From Leidyana gryllorum EB-2025a (lineage: Eukaryota > Apicomplexa): a stretch of DNA of 64,000 nt. Position numbers and translations under genes: made by a program. The notes beneath the pieces are model-generated. The model ran no database searches. It saw nothing but the letters and a program-made list of their open reading frames with translations, and was not told where the DNA came from. This document shows, one piece after another, positions 11,303 through 28,967 of the stretch. The stretch lies in assembly GCA_048772705.1 (NCBI GenBank), contig JBLWGC010000159.1, positions 186,001 through 250,000 of the forward strand. Reading direction: 5' to 3'. How positions within the stretch are numbered: the stretch's first letter is position 1; every line of letters starts with the position of its first letter.

Positions 11303-13532
11303 ATGCCCGCTGCCGCTCCCGAGACCCGGTCTGCGAACACGACTAGTAAAACTGCGCGAAGATCCCAAGCCGGAGCGAAGGTCACCGCCGGGAAGGTGTC
11401 GAATCGTGTGAAGCAAAGGGCCTCGCCTACCTCGAGTGGCTCTCAGACCAGTCGGAAACGCAGTGACGAGCGCAGTACGACAGCCAACAAACACTCTAAC
11501 GCCGCCGCCGTCTCAAGTTTCTCGCAACCTCCACCACCCGAGCTCTCAATTGCTGCTACACCCAAATCCACCATCAACTGGGTCCAACTCGCCCGAGATC
11601 TGTATGCCAAGTTCTGGGAGGGCCGTCTTCAAGGCGGGAGTGATACCGGAGGGCTAAAGGCCTGGTTAAATGAGGATGACGCTCCCGCCGGGGACGCCAA
11701 TGCTGCTCATGTAAGTTTGCAAGCCCGCGTGTATGTGATGGCTTCCATCTCATCTCCAGATGAAGTCTGTAAGATGAGATGGTGGATCTCTCGTACGCTG
11801 AGGTAAGACCACGAGGCTGCCTTCCCGATTGCACACACGGATCTCTGTGTGCTGCTCTGTCGGAAGGGGTGACCAGTGTCACCACGATCGCTCGATTGGT
11901 CTGTCTGAAGCGACGCAATGCATGAACTTTGCCAAATGATGGATGTGACTACTCATTCATACTTTTCCTGCAGATTCTCGAGGAGATTCTCAACGAGCAT
12001 CGACTCGTTCCGCCCAGTGGATCAACGGAGGTTTTACCTCCATCGTGCCCCTCTATCGGATCATTATTACATGAGGCTGGCATATGCAAGCCGTGTGTCT
12101 TCGCGAACAAGAATGCGAAGACTTGTCGCAATGACAGATCATGCTTCTTCTGCCATCGACCGCACAGAGAGCGTCGCAAGAAGCGGAATAGCTTCAACAG
12201 TGCATCAGTGCATCAATCAGGAGCGGTAACAGAGCGCGGCGGAACCAACATCTCACGACCTTTACGTCACCTCGACAAAGAGTAAGTAGCTTTCTATTTG
12301 TTTGCTCTGCATTATCGGTTTCTTTCAGAATGGACTGGCGTCAGTCCGTCCGCGGTCCAAGCGGATCATCATCGATACGACCCTTATGGATGTCGCCTCG
12401 ACGCAACGAGGATAGCTCAACTGCGGCTTCTACTTGTCGTATGGAATCACACGCGGGGAATTGCCATGCCCATCCCCCTCCCTCGATTTCGTCGTCTACA
12501 GCTACTATGAATAATGGTGGTGGTAACGGAGGATCAATCAATATAGCATCGCCAGCGGCTGCTAGTGCATCAACCCGTGGATCGCCGCCTCATTCATGGA
12601 GGAAATCTCCCCGTGTCAGCGAGCATAGTCCAAGAGAGACTTCAGCAGTTCGGTCTCACACTCAACAGCATGGCAAAACAAGTTTCGCCTTGCACCCGCC
12701 CCCGCAAGTAACACGGCACCACGCTGCCCTAACCAGGAGTCCGCCGACGACGAACTCACCAGCTGCGTCCCTTACTCATCACCGTCCTCATTTTGCCAAT
12801 ACCTACACCACCGCTACTAGTCCTCCCAGCCATCAATCGTCTTCTTCTGTCCTTCCTCCCCCGACACTATTTGGTCTATCCCAAATTCCGCAGCAGCAGC
12901 ATCTGCATACTACTCGCACGCCACCACCTTCCTCTCGTTTTGATGAAGCTACTAGTATGCTGTCGCCGCCACTGGGCACCCCGCCGATGAACGAGGAGTT
13001 GCTTCACTCATTGCTCTTTCTCCAGCAGCAATGCCAGGCGTTGAGTACCCCTCGTGCCCCTCCCGTTGGGGCGAGCATTCGTCAACCCTATCACTGCTCT
13101 TCCGCTTCAGGATCAGTCGGAGGTCGGGGTTGCGTGTCGCCGCGGATATTGGAGAGCACCGCAGCTTGCGTAGATATGCATCTATGCGGCAGTGGCCCTC
13201 CAACAGGTGGCGTCGGTGGGAGTGGCGGTGGCTTGATGCGCGAGCTGATGTCTTCGAGTGGATCGGCATCGCCTCCGGCACCGCCTCCGACAACAACAGC
13301 AGGCACGAGTTCTGGTGGGTGGTTGTCGACCTGGGGTGCCCAGAGCGAAGTATGCAACAACGAGACTGGCTTAGATGAAGGCTGGTGGGAGCAAGAGATG
13401 ATGGGGTCGTTAATATCGACCCTCTTGGTGTCCCCAAGCTCTCAGTCACCCGAAGCAATACCTGCATTACCCGCAAATGGTAACGATGAACAGTCGTTAC
13501 TTGTCCAGATGCTTCACTATGCAGCCCAGTGA
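11303..13532 (+). CDS. CCCH zinc-finger protein of the alveolate Cys-Pro-Cys type
   Basis: Proteins with this finger are thought to bind RNA. The finger lies in the exon 11974-12281: GICKPCVFANKNAKTC, then RNDRSCFFCHRPHRERRKK, giving Cys, Cys, Cys and His ligands in CCCH order with an extra CxxC. It is followed by a basic stretch. The first exon (11303-11710) encodes a basic Ser/Thr-rich N-terminus ending in a helix (INWVQLARDLYAKFWEG). The last exon (12329-13532) encodes a 400-residue Ser/Pro/His-rich tail that is disordered, ending in a short helix. The splice between 11711 and 11973 is uncertain: one intron of 263 nt, two introns around a 9-nt exon, or a longer first exon are all possible. 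Length is about 640 residues. Confidence 0.75.
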
Positions 13533-13628
13533 TTGAGACATTTTGAGCCTGATAGAAAAAGGGGTGTCTTGGTGGGAGGCCACTCCCAGGTCCTGAAGGT
13601 TATTTTTGGGGGGATTGTCATCCCAATC

Positions 13629-15510
13629 ATGGCCAAACAACCAGATCGCTTCGGCGGGGAGGCCATGTCGACTCGCCTGATACCTTCTCCTACAGTATCG
13701 GGTACGCTTGTAGCTGTAAAACGGATAGACTCTGTCTCCTCAGCTGCCGTAATCAGTGATCTCCAACTGGTGGGAGAGGAATACTCGCCCCGGTGGGGTT
13801 TGGCGGCAGCGGCTTTGGATGACAAGGTCTACTTATTTGGTGGATACATCTGGTATCATGGAGCAGAACGATTCCATGGTGACTTCTACGAGGTGGACGT
13901 CCGTAAGTAATGTAGGGAAGTAATTGGTGTAACGGTTGGCCGCCAGGGAACATGACAATCCACTCTCTACATGTCCGAGGATCGGATGGATTCCCTCGTG
14001 CTCGCTTCGGGCACACTTTGGTTGCGATGCCTAGTCGGCATGCACTATTGATGTTTGGAGGAAGAGATGCGGATTTCTGTTTCGCGGAGTTGTGGCAGTA
14101 CTCATTGGTGGACCAGCAGTGGACCTTATTGTCCCCTGTGGGAGAAGGACTTTCTCATCCTTCCCCTCGCAGCTGGCATTCGGCCAATGTGTGTGGGAAC
14201 TATATGTATGTAGTAGGAGGGTGGGGTCAAGACAGCGATGTGCTGGGTGAAGTTTGGAGGTTTGATATTGAGACGCTCCAATGGAAATGTTTATGTGGAC
14301 CGACTGGGCGTTCTCGCACGTCTGACAGCCAGAGTGGTGCTGGGAGCACAGGTTTCCATCCGACATCGGCGGAAGAGTCTGGTGGGACAGGGGCAACTAC
14401 TGCCGCTGCGCTGGCCGAAAACAGAAAGCGTAAGAGTTTGACTGAAGTATTCACTAATGAAGGGCGAACCTGTCATCAATCTGTGGTCTGGCGCAACGCG
14501 ATCTATGTATATGGAGGTGTTATATGTGGCAATCTTGAGAGTGTTCCGGACTTATGGAAATTTGACTTGGACACCAACAAATGGGTTCTGGTGCCAACAG
14601 CAGGATGCAGTCCGGGAAAACGAGTCAGGTAATTTGTGATACCGTGTTGAGATATGTGGAGATGTTCAGCGCTGCGGGAACGCTTGTGGGGGACACATGG
14701 GTGCTGCATGGTGGGATGACCTCGATGCCAGGGGGTCTTGGGAAGACAACTTCTGATATTTACCAATTTGACTTCATAACCTCGACTTGGGGTCGCAAAG
14801 CTGATCTGTGTTTACTATCGAGCATCTCCGGTTCGGATCCCCAGAAAGCCGAACGAACCCGAGTGTTACGTTATGGTGAGTTGGGATTTGGTGGGTGACC
14901 ATTCCTCTTAGGACACGCTGCTACTACTTTGGCGAATGGAACTCCTGTTTTCTTTGGTGGCGCAGAGGCTTACGCTAGCGCCTCTTCCAGCTTGAGCTGG
15001 CGAATTGAGTTCATCCCATCAGTGGGGCAGGTGGGAGAGTGTGGCGGTGTTTTGTACATGTTTTGTCAGATTCGCGATATGATGGACAACATGGTTAAGG
15101 ACCGGGAAGAGCGACGGATAGTGGGCGGTAATTTGCGAGTGCTCTCCGAAGCGTTCGAGAAGTCGAATTCTCGGACTCAGATGCTGGAGAACGAGTGTTT
15201 GTTCTGGAGAAGCCGTTACGAGGATTTACATCCGACGATGGAGCGTTTGAATCAACGTGTGGACGCGTTGCAACGGCAGTTAGCGTCGTTGACGTCTGCT
15301 ATGCAGGGCGTTGAGCCGATTCTGTCAGGTTTGATGACGTTTGCGACGACGGTGGCTGGTGTAGGGGCAGCAACTCCCGCTGGGACGGCTTCACCGATCG
15401 GAGACTTACCCTTGCCGACCGATAGATACGGATCGGCGCCACCCCGGCCATTACATAGCAACAACTCTACAAATAGTCCCATCAGTCAGCCCGCCGAGTC
15501 CCATCTATGA
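13629..15510 (+). CDS. Kelch-repeat protein with C-terminal coiled coil
   Basis: Exons 13629-13902, 13947-14628, 14670-14875 and 14912-15510 give 586 residues. Six kelch-like strands with paired Gly are visible: DDKVYLFGGY, RHALLMFGGRD, NYMYVVGGWG, NAIYVYGGV, DTWVLHGGM and GTPVFFGGAE. Each is followed by a Trp-containing segment such as LWQYSLVDQQW, VWRFDIETLQW and LWKFDLDTNKW. This predicts a six-bladed propeller used for protein binding. After the propeller comes a helical region (MMDNMVKDREERRI through MERLNQRVDALQRQLASL) that should form a coiled coil, then a disordered Ser/Pro tail. No BTB or RING domain is present. I chose the ATG at 13629; an in-frame ATG at 13665 is also possible. Confidence 0.85.
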
Positions 15511-15706
15511 ACTTCATAATGCTTTCGCTTTTGTGCGGCTGTCAAAACGTCATTTCCACACCAGGTGCCGATTGAAGAGCGGCTTCGGCCGACTGAAACC
15601 GAAATTTTCGGGGTGAGAAGCTGCTTCCCAGCTCGTGCTCATTACGTTCCAGTCCCCCGTAGACAGTACCGCCATCTGGGTTGGTCCACCGCCTCAGCCT
15701 GAATCC

Positions 15707-21152
<5,446 letters not shown>

Positions 21153-21307
21153 TCACAAACCCAGAGACACCATCACCACACACGTGTGCTATGGGCGGCT
21201 TTGCAGATTCGATTTTGGGTCGCGACGTGCACACCATCTGAAGCAGTTTACTGCTTGCCTATCAGTCTCTCCTAGTTTTTCTTACTCTTCTTCATAACTT
21301 TCACTGA

Positions 21308-24300
21308 ATGGTCGCGGCAGACAGCATCAACCAACCGCTTCTTCAAGCCGGAGCCACTCAGGCCCGCGATATTGGATATGCTCCCGCAGAGCGTGACGTC
21401 AAGCATATCCGCATCGTAAGCAACTCAGGTGGTGCTGATTATCTTGTCCTTGCAGACAACAATTGGTGCTCCCAAGGAGATTTACCCGGGCGAAGCTCGA
21501 GTAGCTCAGACTGTGGACACTATCAAGACTCTCATTTCCAAGCGTGGTTATGAGGTGTGGGTTGAATCGGGTGCTGGTGCCGCTGCTGCAATGTCGGATA
21601 ATGCCTATGTTCAAGCTGGAGCAAAGGTTGTATCCCGGGAGGAAGCTTGGGGCTGCGACGTGGTGTGTCACGTTCGCCCTCCTACCCTACAAGAAATCGA
21701 ATTGATGAAGCCAGGATCCGTCTTGATATCAACTATACTACCAGGAGTCAACAAAGATATTGTTGGAGCCCTTCAAGCCCGTAAAGTCACAGCATTTGCT
21801 TTGGACGCGATGCCTCGTATCACGAGAGCTCAAGTCTTTGACGTTCTGAGTTCGATGGCCAACATTGCAGGCTACAAGGCTGTCATGGAAGCGTCCAATC
21901 ATTTCGGACGTTTCCTGGGAGGTCAGATGACTGCCGCCGGACGTATTCCCCCTGCCCAACTACTCGTTATCGGTGGTGGTGTTGCCGGTTTGTCTGCTGT
22001 GCAAACCGCCAGGGGACTGAACTGCAAGATCTATTGCTTCGATGTACGATCACAAGCTAAGGAACAAGTTGAAGCTGCTGGAGCTACATTTTTGGATTTG
22101 AAGGGATTCGAGCTCCAAGCAGGCGCCGGAGGCTACGCTACCAACGCGGGTGACGCCTTGTTGGAAGCGGAGCGCGCTCTGTTCGACCAACACTGCCCTA
22201 ACATGGACATCGTGATCACCACAGCTTTGGTTCCCAATCAAGGTGCACCGAAGCTGCTTACCAACTCCACCATTGCTAAAATGAAACCAGGGAGCGTCAT
22301 TGTCGATCTGGTGGCCGAGTTCGGTGGCAATACTGAACTGACCGTGGCCAATGAAGTTGTCACCACTCCCAATGGTGTCAAGATTCTTGGCTACACTGAT
22401 CTACCTTCTCGCCTTCCCAATGTTAGCTCCCTTCTGTACTCTTCGAACGTATCCAAATTCTTGATGTACCTAACCGATGAGAAGACCAAGGATCTCGCTG
22501 TGAACCTGACCGATGATGTTACTCGCGGCGCAATTGTTACTCAGGATGGTCAACTACTGTACCCTCCTCCCAGACCTGTTGGACCTCCTCCGCCCGCTCC
22601 CAAGCCGAAAGCTGCCGTGGTCGAAAAGAAGGTTACCAGTCCCTTCACCAAGACATTCGGTACCGCAATCGCGGTATCGATTGGATTGGCTTTGATGATC
22701 AGCTTGAACCTTCTGAGTCACGACATGAATCTCCTTTCGATGATTACAGTCTTTTCCTTGGCGGGTACTGCAGGCTATCAAGCTGTTTGGGGTGTTACAC
22801 CAGCACTTCACACTCCGCTTATGAGTGTGACAAACGCTATCAGTGGTATCACTCTGGTTGGTGGTTTGGTGTGCTTGAGTTCAGCTACTAGCTCTCTGAG
22901 TTACACTCTCAGTGCAATCGCCATTCTTGCCTCATGTGTCAACATCTGCGGTGGTTTCCTGGTCACTGTACGGATGCTCGATATGTTCAAGCGCGCCGGC
23001 GATCCGAACGAGCACAACTACCTGTATATCCTGCCCGCCCTGACCGCAATCACTCTCTACTGCTTGGGAAAGTGGGTTTGGGGTGATGATCCTACTCAGC
23101 TCACTTATCTTGCTGCCTCGCTCTGCTGCGTCTTTGCGATCGGCGGTTTGGCCTCTCAGACGTCTGCCCGTTATGGAAACGCGATGGGCATGATCGGTAT
23201 GGCTACCGGCATCGTATGTACCCTCGGACTAATTCACTACAACTTCCGTACCTTCTCTATTGCTGCTTCATTGATGATTATCGGTGCAGTTTGTGGACTG
23301 ATCGTTGGCAACATCGTGCAGGTCACTGAGTTGCCCCAGACTGTCGCCGCCTTCCACTCTTTGGTTGGTTTGGCTGCTATGGTCACCTCTGTCGCCCACT
23401 TTGCATCCAACCCATACAACACTGAAGAATCCACTACCACCTCATTGTTGGCTGCTATCCTCGGAACCTTCATCGGTGGCGTGACTCTTACCGGGAGTTT
23501 GGTTGCCTTCTCCAAGCTCCATGGACTCGCCAGCAGCAAGGCTCTGGCCCTTCCCGGCAAGAACTGGATCAACATCCTCTGCGTCTGCGCTCAGACCGTT
23601 GCCATCGTTCTCTTCATGGGTCCTCTGACCGCTACTCGGTCCTTCGGCCTGATGTGCCTCTACACCACTATGGGTATCAGTCTGTTCCTTGGCTGGCACA
23701 CTGTTGCTAGCATTGGTGGCGGTGACATGCCGGTGTGCATCACTGTGCTCAACTCCTATAGTGGCTGGGCTCTTGTGGCTGAGGGCTTCATGCTCAACAA
23801 CTTGATGCTCACCATTGTTGGAAGTTTGATCGGCTTCTCGGGAGGTATCCTCTCTTACATCATGTGTGTGGCTATGAACCGCAGTTTGACTAACGTTCTC
23901 TTCGGTGGTTACGCTATGGTAGCCGCTAGCAAAGCTAAGGGTGAAGTCAAGGTAAGTTTCGAGCTTGTGAGGCCTGTATCATGCAATTCACTTTCAGGTT
24001 CACAAGGAAACCTCGGCTGATGAGGTTGTTGACATGATTGCCAACGCCAAGAGCGTCGTCATTGTTCCTGGCTACGGTATGGCTGTTGCTAAGGCACAGT
24101 ACGCCATCGCGGAACTTGCCAAGACTGCTCGTTCGAAGAACGTCGAAGTGCGGTTCGGCATCCATCCCGTTGCTGGTCGTATGCCGGGTCAGATGAATGT
24201 GTTGTTGGCTGAGGCTGGAGTTCCCTACGACTGGGTTCACGAAATGGACGAGATCAACGACGACTTCTCCGATACCGATGTTGCTTTGGTTGTTGGAGCC

Positions 24301-24537
24301 AACGATATCACAAACTCTGCCGCACAGGAAGATCCGACTTGTGCCATTGCCGGTATGCCGGTGCTTGAGGTGTGGAAGGCACGTGCCTGTGTCTACATGA
24401 AGAGAACCATGGGATCTGGGTATGCCGATCTCGAGAACCCGGTCTTCTTCAAGGAGAACACCTACATGCTTTTGGGTGACGCCAAGAGTACTGTAGATAC
24501 TCTTGCCACTAAGCTGAAGGCATACTGGGGTGTGTGA
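21308..24537 (+). CDS. Proton-translocating NAD(P) transhydrogenase, fused alpha-beta form
   Basis: The enzyme passes hydride between NADH and NADP+ coupled to proton movement, normally in the mitochondrial inner membrane. Exons 21308-21415, 21456-23951 and 23998-24537 give 1047 residues. Domain I comes first ([37 protein letters not shown], and the NAD-binding [19 protein letters not shown]). A membrane domain of about a dozen helices follows from around residue 400. Domain III is last, with [31 protein letters not shown] and [16 protein letters not shown] for NADP(H). The order is that of the animal enzyme. No clear mitochondrial presequence is seen: the first exon encodes a short leader with some acidic residues, so the location needs testing. 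Confidence 0.95.
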
Positions 24538-24947
24538 TTTGCTAGGCGTTATGGACAAGAGAGGAAATTGAGGTCATCTTATTTGTTTGGTGATCTAGTT
24601 GACGCATCAGCTCACCGTAAAGTAATCTAAGACATGTATCGCGGACTTTTTTGTGGACGCCGCCCGAGGCAGTTGGTGAACTGTGCGGTAGAAACGGACA
24701 TTAGAATATTCATCTGCCTCACCCGTTTATAGTGTACATGGTTGTAGCACCAGCTCGTGGTGGGTGGGTGAAGAATCAACGAAAAGCAAGATATTATATT
24801 GGCTCGAATTGATAAATTGGGGGTGCCTGACTGGGAGAGGGGGCTTTGGACAGATGGCCAGCTCCTCGGAAGTCGCTTGTTGTTGAACACCAGGTGGAGT
24901 TATTCTGTGAGCGGTGTGGGTAGAGAGGGGAGTTGGCGATCTTCTTT
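24538..24947. other. Convergent intergenic region
   Basis: The gap lies between the transhydrogenase stop and the stop of the minus-strand gene. It should hold both 3' untranslated regions. No conserved frame or RNA gene was seen. Confidence 0.5.
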
Positions 24948-25817
24948 TCAGCCGAGTTGTTCGTGTTGCTGCAGGGTATCGTTAGCCACTTGTAGAGTGG
25001 CATCTCGGATCTGCATGACACATTTTTCGAGTGCTTGGGTGTGGCTGGCCACAAGGGGTTCGATAGCATCGTTAGCAGCTTGCCAATACCTCAACCTCTG
25101 AACTAAAAGATTGCTTTCCTGAGAATATGGGTATGAATGCACATCTGTATTGTTGTTTTTCCTTACATGGGGATTCTGGACGTATTGTGGAATGCCGTCC
25201 TCGTTGGGCACATAGACTGAAGGAAGCTCTGGAAGCATCATTCTGATAGACTCGTGCAGAGAAGCCATTCGTTGGGCTCTGAACAGAGCGTCTTGTACTA
25301 CTTGGTCGACTGCTTCTGCACTCATGGCGGGTGGGTCATATGTCTCTTTGACCATCTGCGGGAGTGGCTGAGAGGGGGAGGGTGAGATGGGCTTACGTCT
25401 GCGAGTTCGTCCTCTTCCTCAATGGAGTTGGGATCCTGTTGTTTGGCCGCTTCGTCAGCATCGTCCTCTCCAATTTTGCCGACTTGAGTCCCTTTGCGAA
25501 GGTTCTTACCCTCCCTCCAAGCTTGGACAAATTGGTCCCGAAACTTGCGATAGTAGTCCATGAGCTCTGTGGGTTGTTGTACATATTCTCCGTCGAGAGA
25601 GATAGGGGGAGCCCCCTCGAGCATGAAGTGGAATCCTTCCTGGGTAGTCATATGTATCGGGTGAGCGAGGCAGCAGACATACTCTGATCTGACTGAGAAC
25701 ATTGTTCAACATGATTTGTATTTGGGTGATGGAGTCAACTGCGGGGGCCGAAGGAACGATAGTCCTGGGGAGAGCCCCCGGTTGGGGCTGCTGGAACTCT
25801 TGTGGCGGCTGTGCCAT
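24948..25817 (-). CDS. Helical protein with acidic linker, unknown function
   Basis: I do not recognise a family. Four exons (25817-25683, 25639-25397, 25355-25167, 25118-24948) give 245 residues with all introns 41-48 nt. The N-terminus is Pro/Gln-rich. A helical segment follows (SITQIQIMLNNVLSQI), then ELMDYYRKFRDQFVQAWREGK, an acidic linker (IEEEDELAD) and a long helical C-terminal half ending in VMQIRDATLQVANDTLQQHEQ. The overall plan of a short amphipathic protein with heptads recalls subunits of the Mediator complex or other small helical-bundle complexes, but I see no diagnostic motif. Its start codon is 30 nt from that of the divergent KH gene. Confidence 0.65.
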
Positions 25818-25847
25818 TTTTACATTGTCAATTTCTTTTCGAAGTTG

Positions 25848-27561
25848 ATGCGTGGAGGACCACCTGCAACGCCCCGGTTTCGGGATATAAGGAGTCCGAG
25901 GAGTCGTGAAGATGTAAGTTGATGTATTCTGATCCTCTATCAATCGTTTTCAGAGAGCCTGGAAGTGCATTGAGAAGATTCCCATCGATGAAAGCGCTTT
26001 CCCACCCCACGTGAAGCCCGCTGCCATAATTATCGGAGTCAAAGGCTCGAATCATGCGCGGATGCAGGACGAGGCAGGTTGCTGTGTGCAGCTGCGAGGT
26101 CGTGGAATCAGTTCTGTAAGTGGCAAATACATTAACGCGCACGTAATATGATCGCAGCCTGGCACCCCTGGGGCGGACGAACCTATACATCTGTGGGTGA
26201 AGTATGATACTCCCGATCAACTGCAAAGGGTGCGAGACGTATTGCAGGAGATAATCCGGTCGTGTGAGAAGGGTCCCCCTCCTGAGCTTCGGAAGAAATC
26301 CGCTACAAATGGGCCGCCTTTGCAGGGCCCTCCACGAGGAAATCGACCGCCCGCGCTGATGGCGTATCCCGGAGCTCCCCCGGGAGTCGTCCCTATGCGG
26401 CCTCCGATTCGGCCAGGAATGCCACCCCAATTTGAGCAGATTCCCGATGTGCTGCCACCGGTCCCCGACCGTCCCCCGGCCTCTCCTCTGGAATGTTTCT
26501 TCACCCTCCATTACTTGGCACACGCTGCACATGACTTGAATACTGAGGTACGTACGTTGCGCAGGCTTTGTTCAGAGACGAGTTCATTGGGCAGAATCTG
26601 GAGTCTGTTTACGAACAGTACTTTGGATATCCGCTTGAAGAGCGGCTACGAGGTATCGGAGGCACACTGACGCTCTCGTTGATGATGTTGCCTCAAATTA
26701 TACGGCTCGAGGACCCCAAAACAGGGGGGCCACCTCCGGCTCCCAATGACATTCAGCCCCATATGATCTTCAACATCCGGCCAGTACTCCCCATGGGATT
26801 TACTTGGCAAATGTTCAGCGCTCATGTGAATGCCACACAGATACAACCCACACAGCCGCCCACAATACATCCTCCACCTCCCCCTCCTCCATCGAGCATC
26901 CCTCCAATTGGTATGGGAGGGGCACCCCCCCCTGTTCATCAGAGTCCCATGGCTATACGGCCTAATCAACCTCCCTATGTTCAACAACCACCACTCGAGG
27001 CACCAGGGCTGACGATAATGCCGAGGACATTACCTCCCCCCGAGAGGATGGCGCCACCGCAGTTTGCGCCTCCGCCAAGTGGCTCGGGAACGAACAACGA
27101 CTTCACTGGGCCTTTGCCGCCTCCTCATTTGCTGGCTGTGCAGGCATTACATGCTTTGCTCGCCGAAAGGGTCCATCAACAAGGAGTCGAAGCAGGGACT
27201 GAATCGTCAGCCGAGATGGTGAGGCGGTGGCCAGGCATCCCCTTGACAGAGGTAAGATTTGAACACAACAAGTTTGGGGGGCACATTAAGTTCTTTCCAA
27301 CAAATAGGTCGAGGATATTTTTGCAAGGGAGTTGGGCATTCGTCTGGACGTCGCCACCTTCGGTTTTCCTGATATTGCCTCGTAAGTATTCATTCTACCT
27401 AGTTGTCGTTACACTTCGAGCGTAGTTTCATTATGCGGGCAGCTGGGCCAGAGATCTTAGAGTTGTATTGGAACCCAGCAGGTCAGCCGCGCGGCAGCTA
27501 CTTTGTTCGCCTTGGGTCACAGGGACTCTGTCCTGACTTTCGCTTGTTGGAGGGCAAATAG
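25848..27561 (+). CDS. KH-domain protein with LOTUS/OST-HTH-like C-terminus
   Basis: The predicted role is RNA binding. Exons 25848-25913, 25954-26115, 26158-26547, 26595-27251, 27308-27381 and 27426-27561 give 494 residues. The KH domain is of the SF1/KHDC4 type: IIIGVKGSNHARMQDEAGC, then VQLRGRGI, with the flexible loop GTPGADEPIHLWVKY and the helix LQRVRDVLQEII. Pro-rich stretches flank a central helical part (NLESVYEQYFGYPLEERLRG). The C-terminus reads WPGIPLTEVEDIFARELG, then LDVATFGFPDIASFIM, which fits the winged-helix LOTUS pattern. The KH assignment is firm; the LOTUS assignment is from motif shape only. Confidence 0.75.
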
Positions 27562-27784
27562 GTAGGCGGCAGTCGAAGAGGAAATCTAGCGGAGGAGTTC
27601 AGGAGGAGTCAGCTCGGCAAAAATGTGGCAGGAGCGCAAGCAGTTAAGAATGGACAGAACAGACGGGGCGATCAACCCCCAATAATATAAAGCATGAGAT
27701 CGTCAACCATCGGGTTCAACGCTCACACCTGGGGTGTTAGCAGCCTGAGGAGGTGACTTGACCGGAGAAGAAATGCGATAACAC

Positions 27785-28749
27785 TTACGCTTCCACAAGT
27801 TTGGTGTAATCTATTTGGTCACCAGTCATACCGATATCACTGCGCACACATATTTCGAAACAGATAACCGAAACTTTGAGCTTACGAGAGCAGCCGGTTG
27901 ATCTCGTCGTCAGACAACGGTTCGCCGAAGGACTTGAGGATATTTGTAATCTGTTTCCGTGACAGAGTACCAGTGTGCTGTGGTTGGGGAAAATAGAGTT
28001 AACATAAGCACACATGTGCGAACGCGAACTTTACCTTCTGATCGTAGTACTTGAAGAAACCGATGAGGTTGTCGACAGTGTCATTCGCCTGAACTTTGCC
28101 CAAGTCTTGGATCCACTGTTCCACATCCTTGACTGACACATTGTCACCCTTCGCCGCCTTGAATTGAGCTATATCGTCCAAACTTGGCGCCATTCCGCAT
28201 CTGCGGACAATGTCGCCGGCTTGAGCGGCGGTAGCTGTCGAGGACCCTCCCTGCGAAAACACAATGAACCCACTCCTCAATGGAAATCACACGTGTACTC
28301 GGTATACACACAAGTTGTCAGCAGCTGGACATTAGCATGCTCCAGCATGAACCGAGAGCGTGGTCGGTCGGTTGGTCAGCCGATCATCTTTGTCTGTGAG
28401 GGTCGATCTATAGATAGTTTGACCCCCACATTCGGCGGTCGAAAGGTTAGCCCCGACACGCTGGAGCACACAAAGACACACGCGCGCGTAAGAGTCGACT
28501 TACAGTAACATCAGTGAAAGTCTTAGAAACTTTGCTTTGAGCTGCCTTGGCTTTTTCCTCCGCAGCCCTCTTTTCTTCAGCGCTAGGTCCATCATCCTGT
28601 ATTATCTCGCTGGCAGCTGATTCAGCGTCAGAGTCGGCCGGAGGTTCTGTTTCCTCCCGATAGGTATCTGCAGGCATCCAGAGCCCATACTCAAAGAACT
28701 CCTGGGGGGGGAGACAATCCCTGCAAACATCCTTGCATATCAGGGCCAT
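27785..28749 (-). CDS. Myosin light chain of the MTIP/MLC1 type
   Basis: In apicomplexans this light chain binds the tail of the class XIV myosin A and tethers it to the glideosome at the inner membrane complex. Exons 28749-28504, 28250-28035, 27977-27886 and 27839-27785 give 202 residues, close to the 204 of Plasmodium MTIP. The N-terminus has paired cysteines (CKDVCRDCLPP), a possible acylation site, then an acidic disordered part. The C-terminal lobe includes CGMAPSLDDI, a helix ending VEQWIQDLGK, DNLIGFFKYYDQKHTGTL, RKQITNILKSFGEPLSDDEI and IDYTKLVEA. The EF-hand loops lack most acidic ligands, as in MTIP. A longer start at 28797 is possible. The first intron (28251-28503, 253 nt) is long for this region. 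Confidence 0.8.
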
Positions 28750-28967
28750 GGAGATGAAACTTTTATTGGGGGGTGGTGAGGGCGATGAACGAAACAACTA
28801 AAAATACGCGTTTTCCAGCGAGGCAATCACAGCGGCATGCACCCCTCACAACAAAAATGACACCAGTAGCTGATCTTAGTCTGCGTCCCAAATCCAACCG
28901 GTCGAATGCTTAGGCCTGATTGTGGGGAGTGTCAACCGTAATAAAAAGCGGGCCGACAGTTTCGACC

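Noticed and set aside
11760-11768. A 9-nt microexon in the CCCH gene
   Set aside because: It fits the frame but is not needed; a single intron 11711-11973 also works, so it was left as an option only.
26217-26504. A Gly-rich minus-strand frame
   Set aside because: It is the complement of the Pro-rich linker of the KH gene.
26548-26564. A 17-nt GT-AG intron in the KH-LOTUS gene
   Set aside because: It would be in frame, but the same donor paired with the AG at 26594 gives a 47-nt intron of usual size that is also in frame.
28800-28967. A possible tRNA or small RNA gene in the gap
   Set aside because: No B-box-like GGTTCGAATCC or cloverleaf could be formed.
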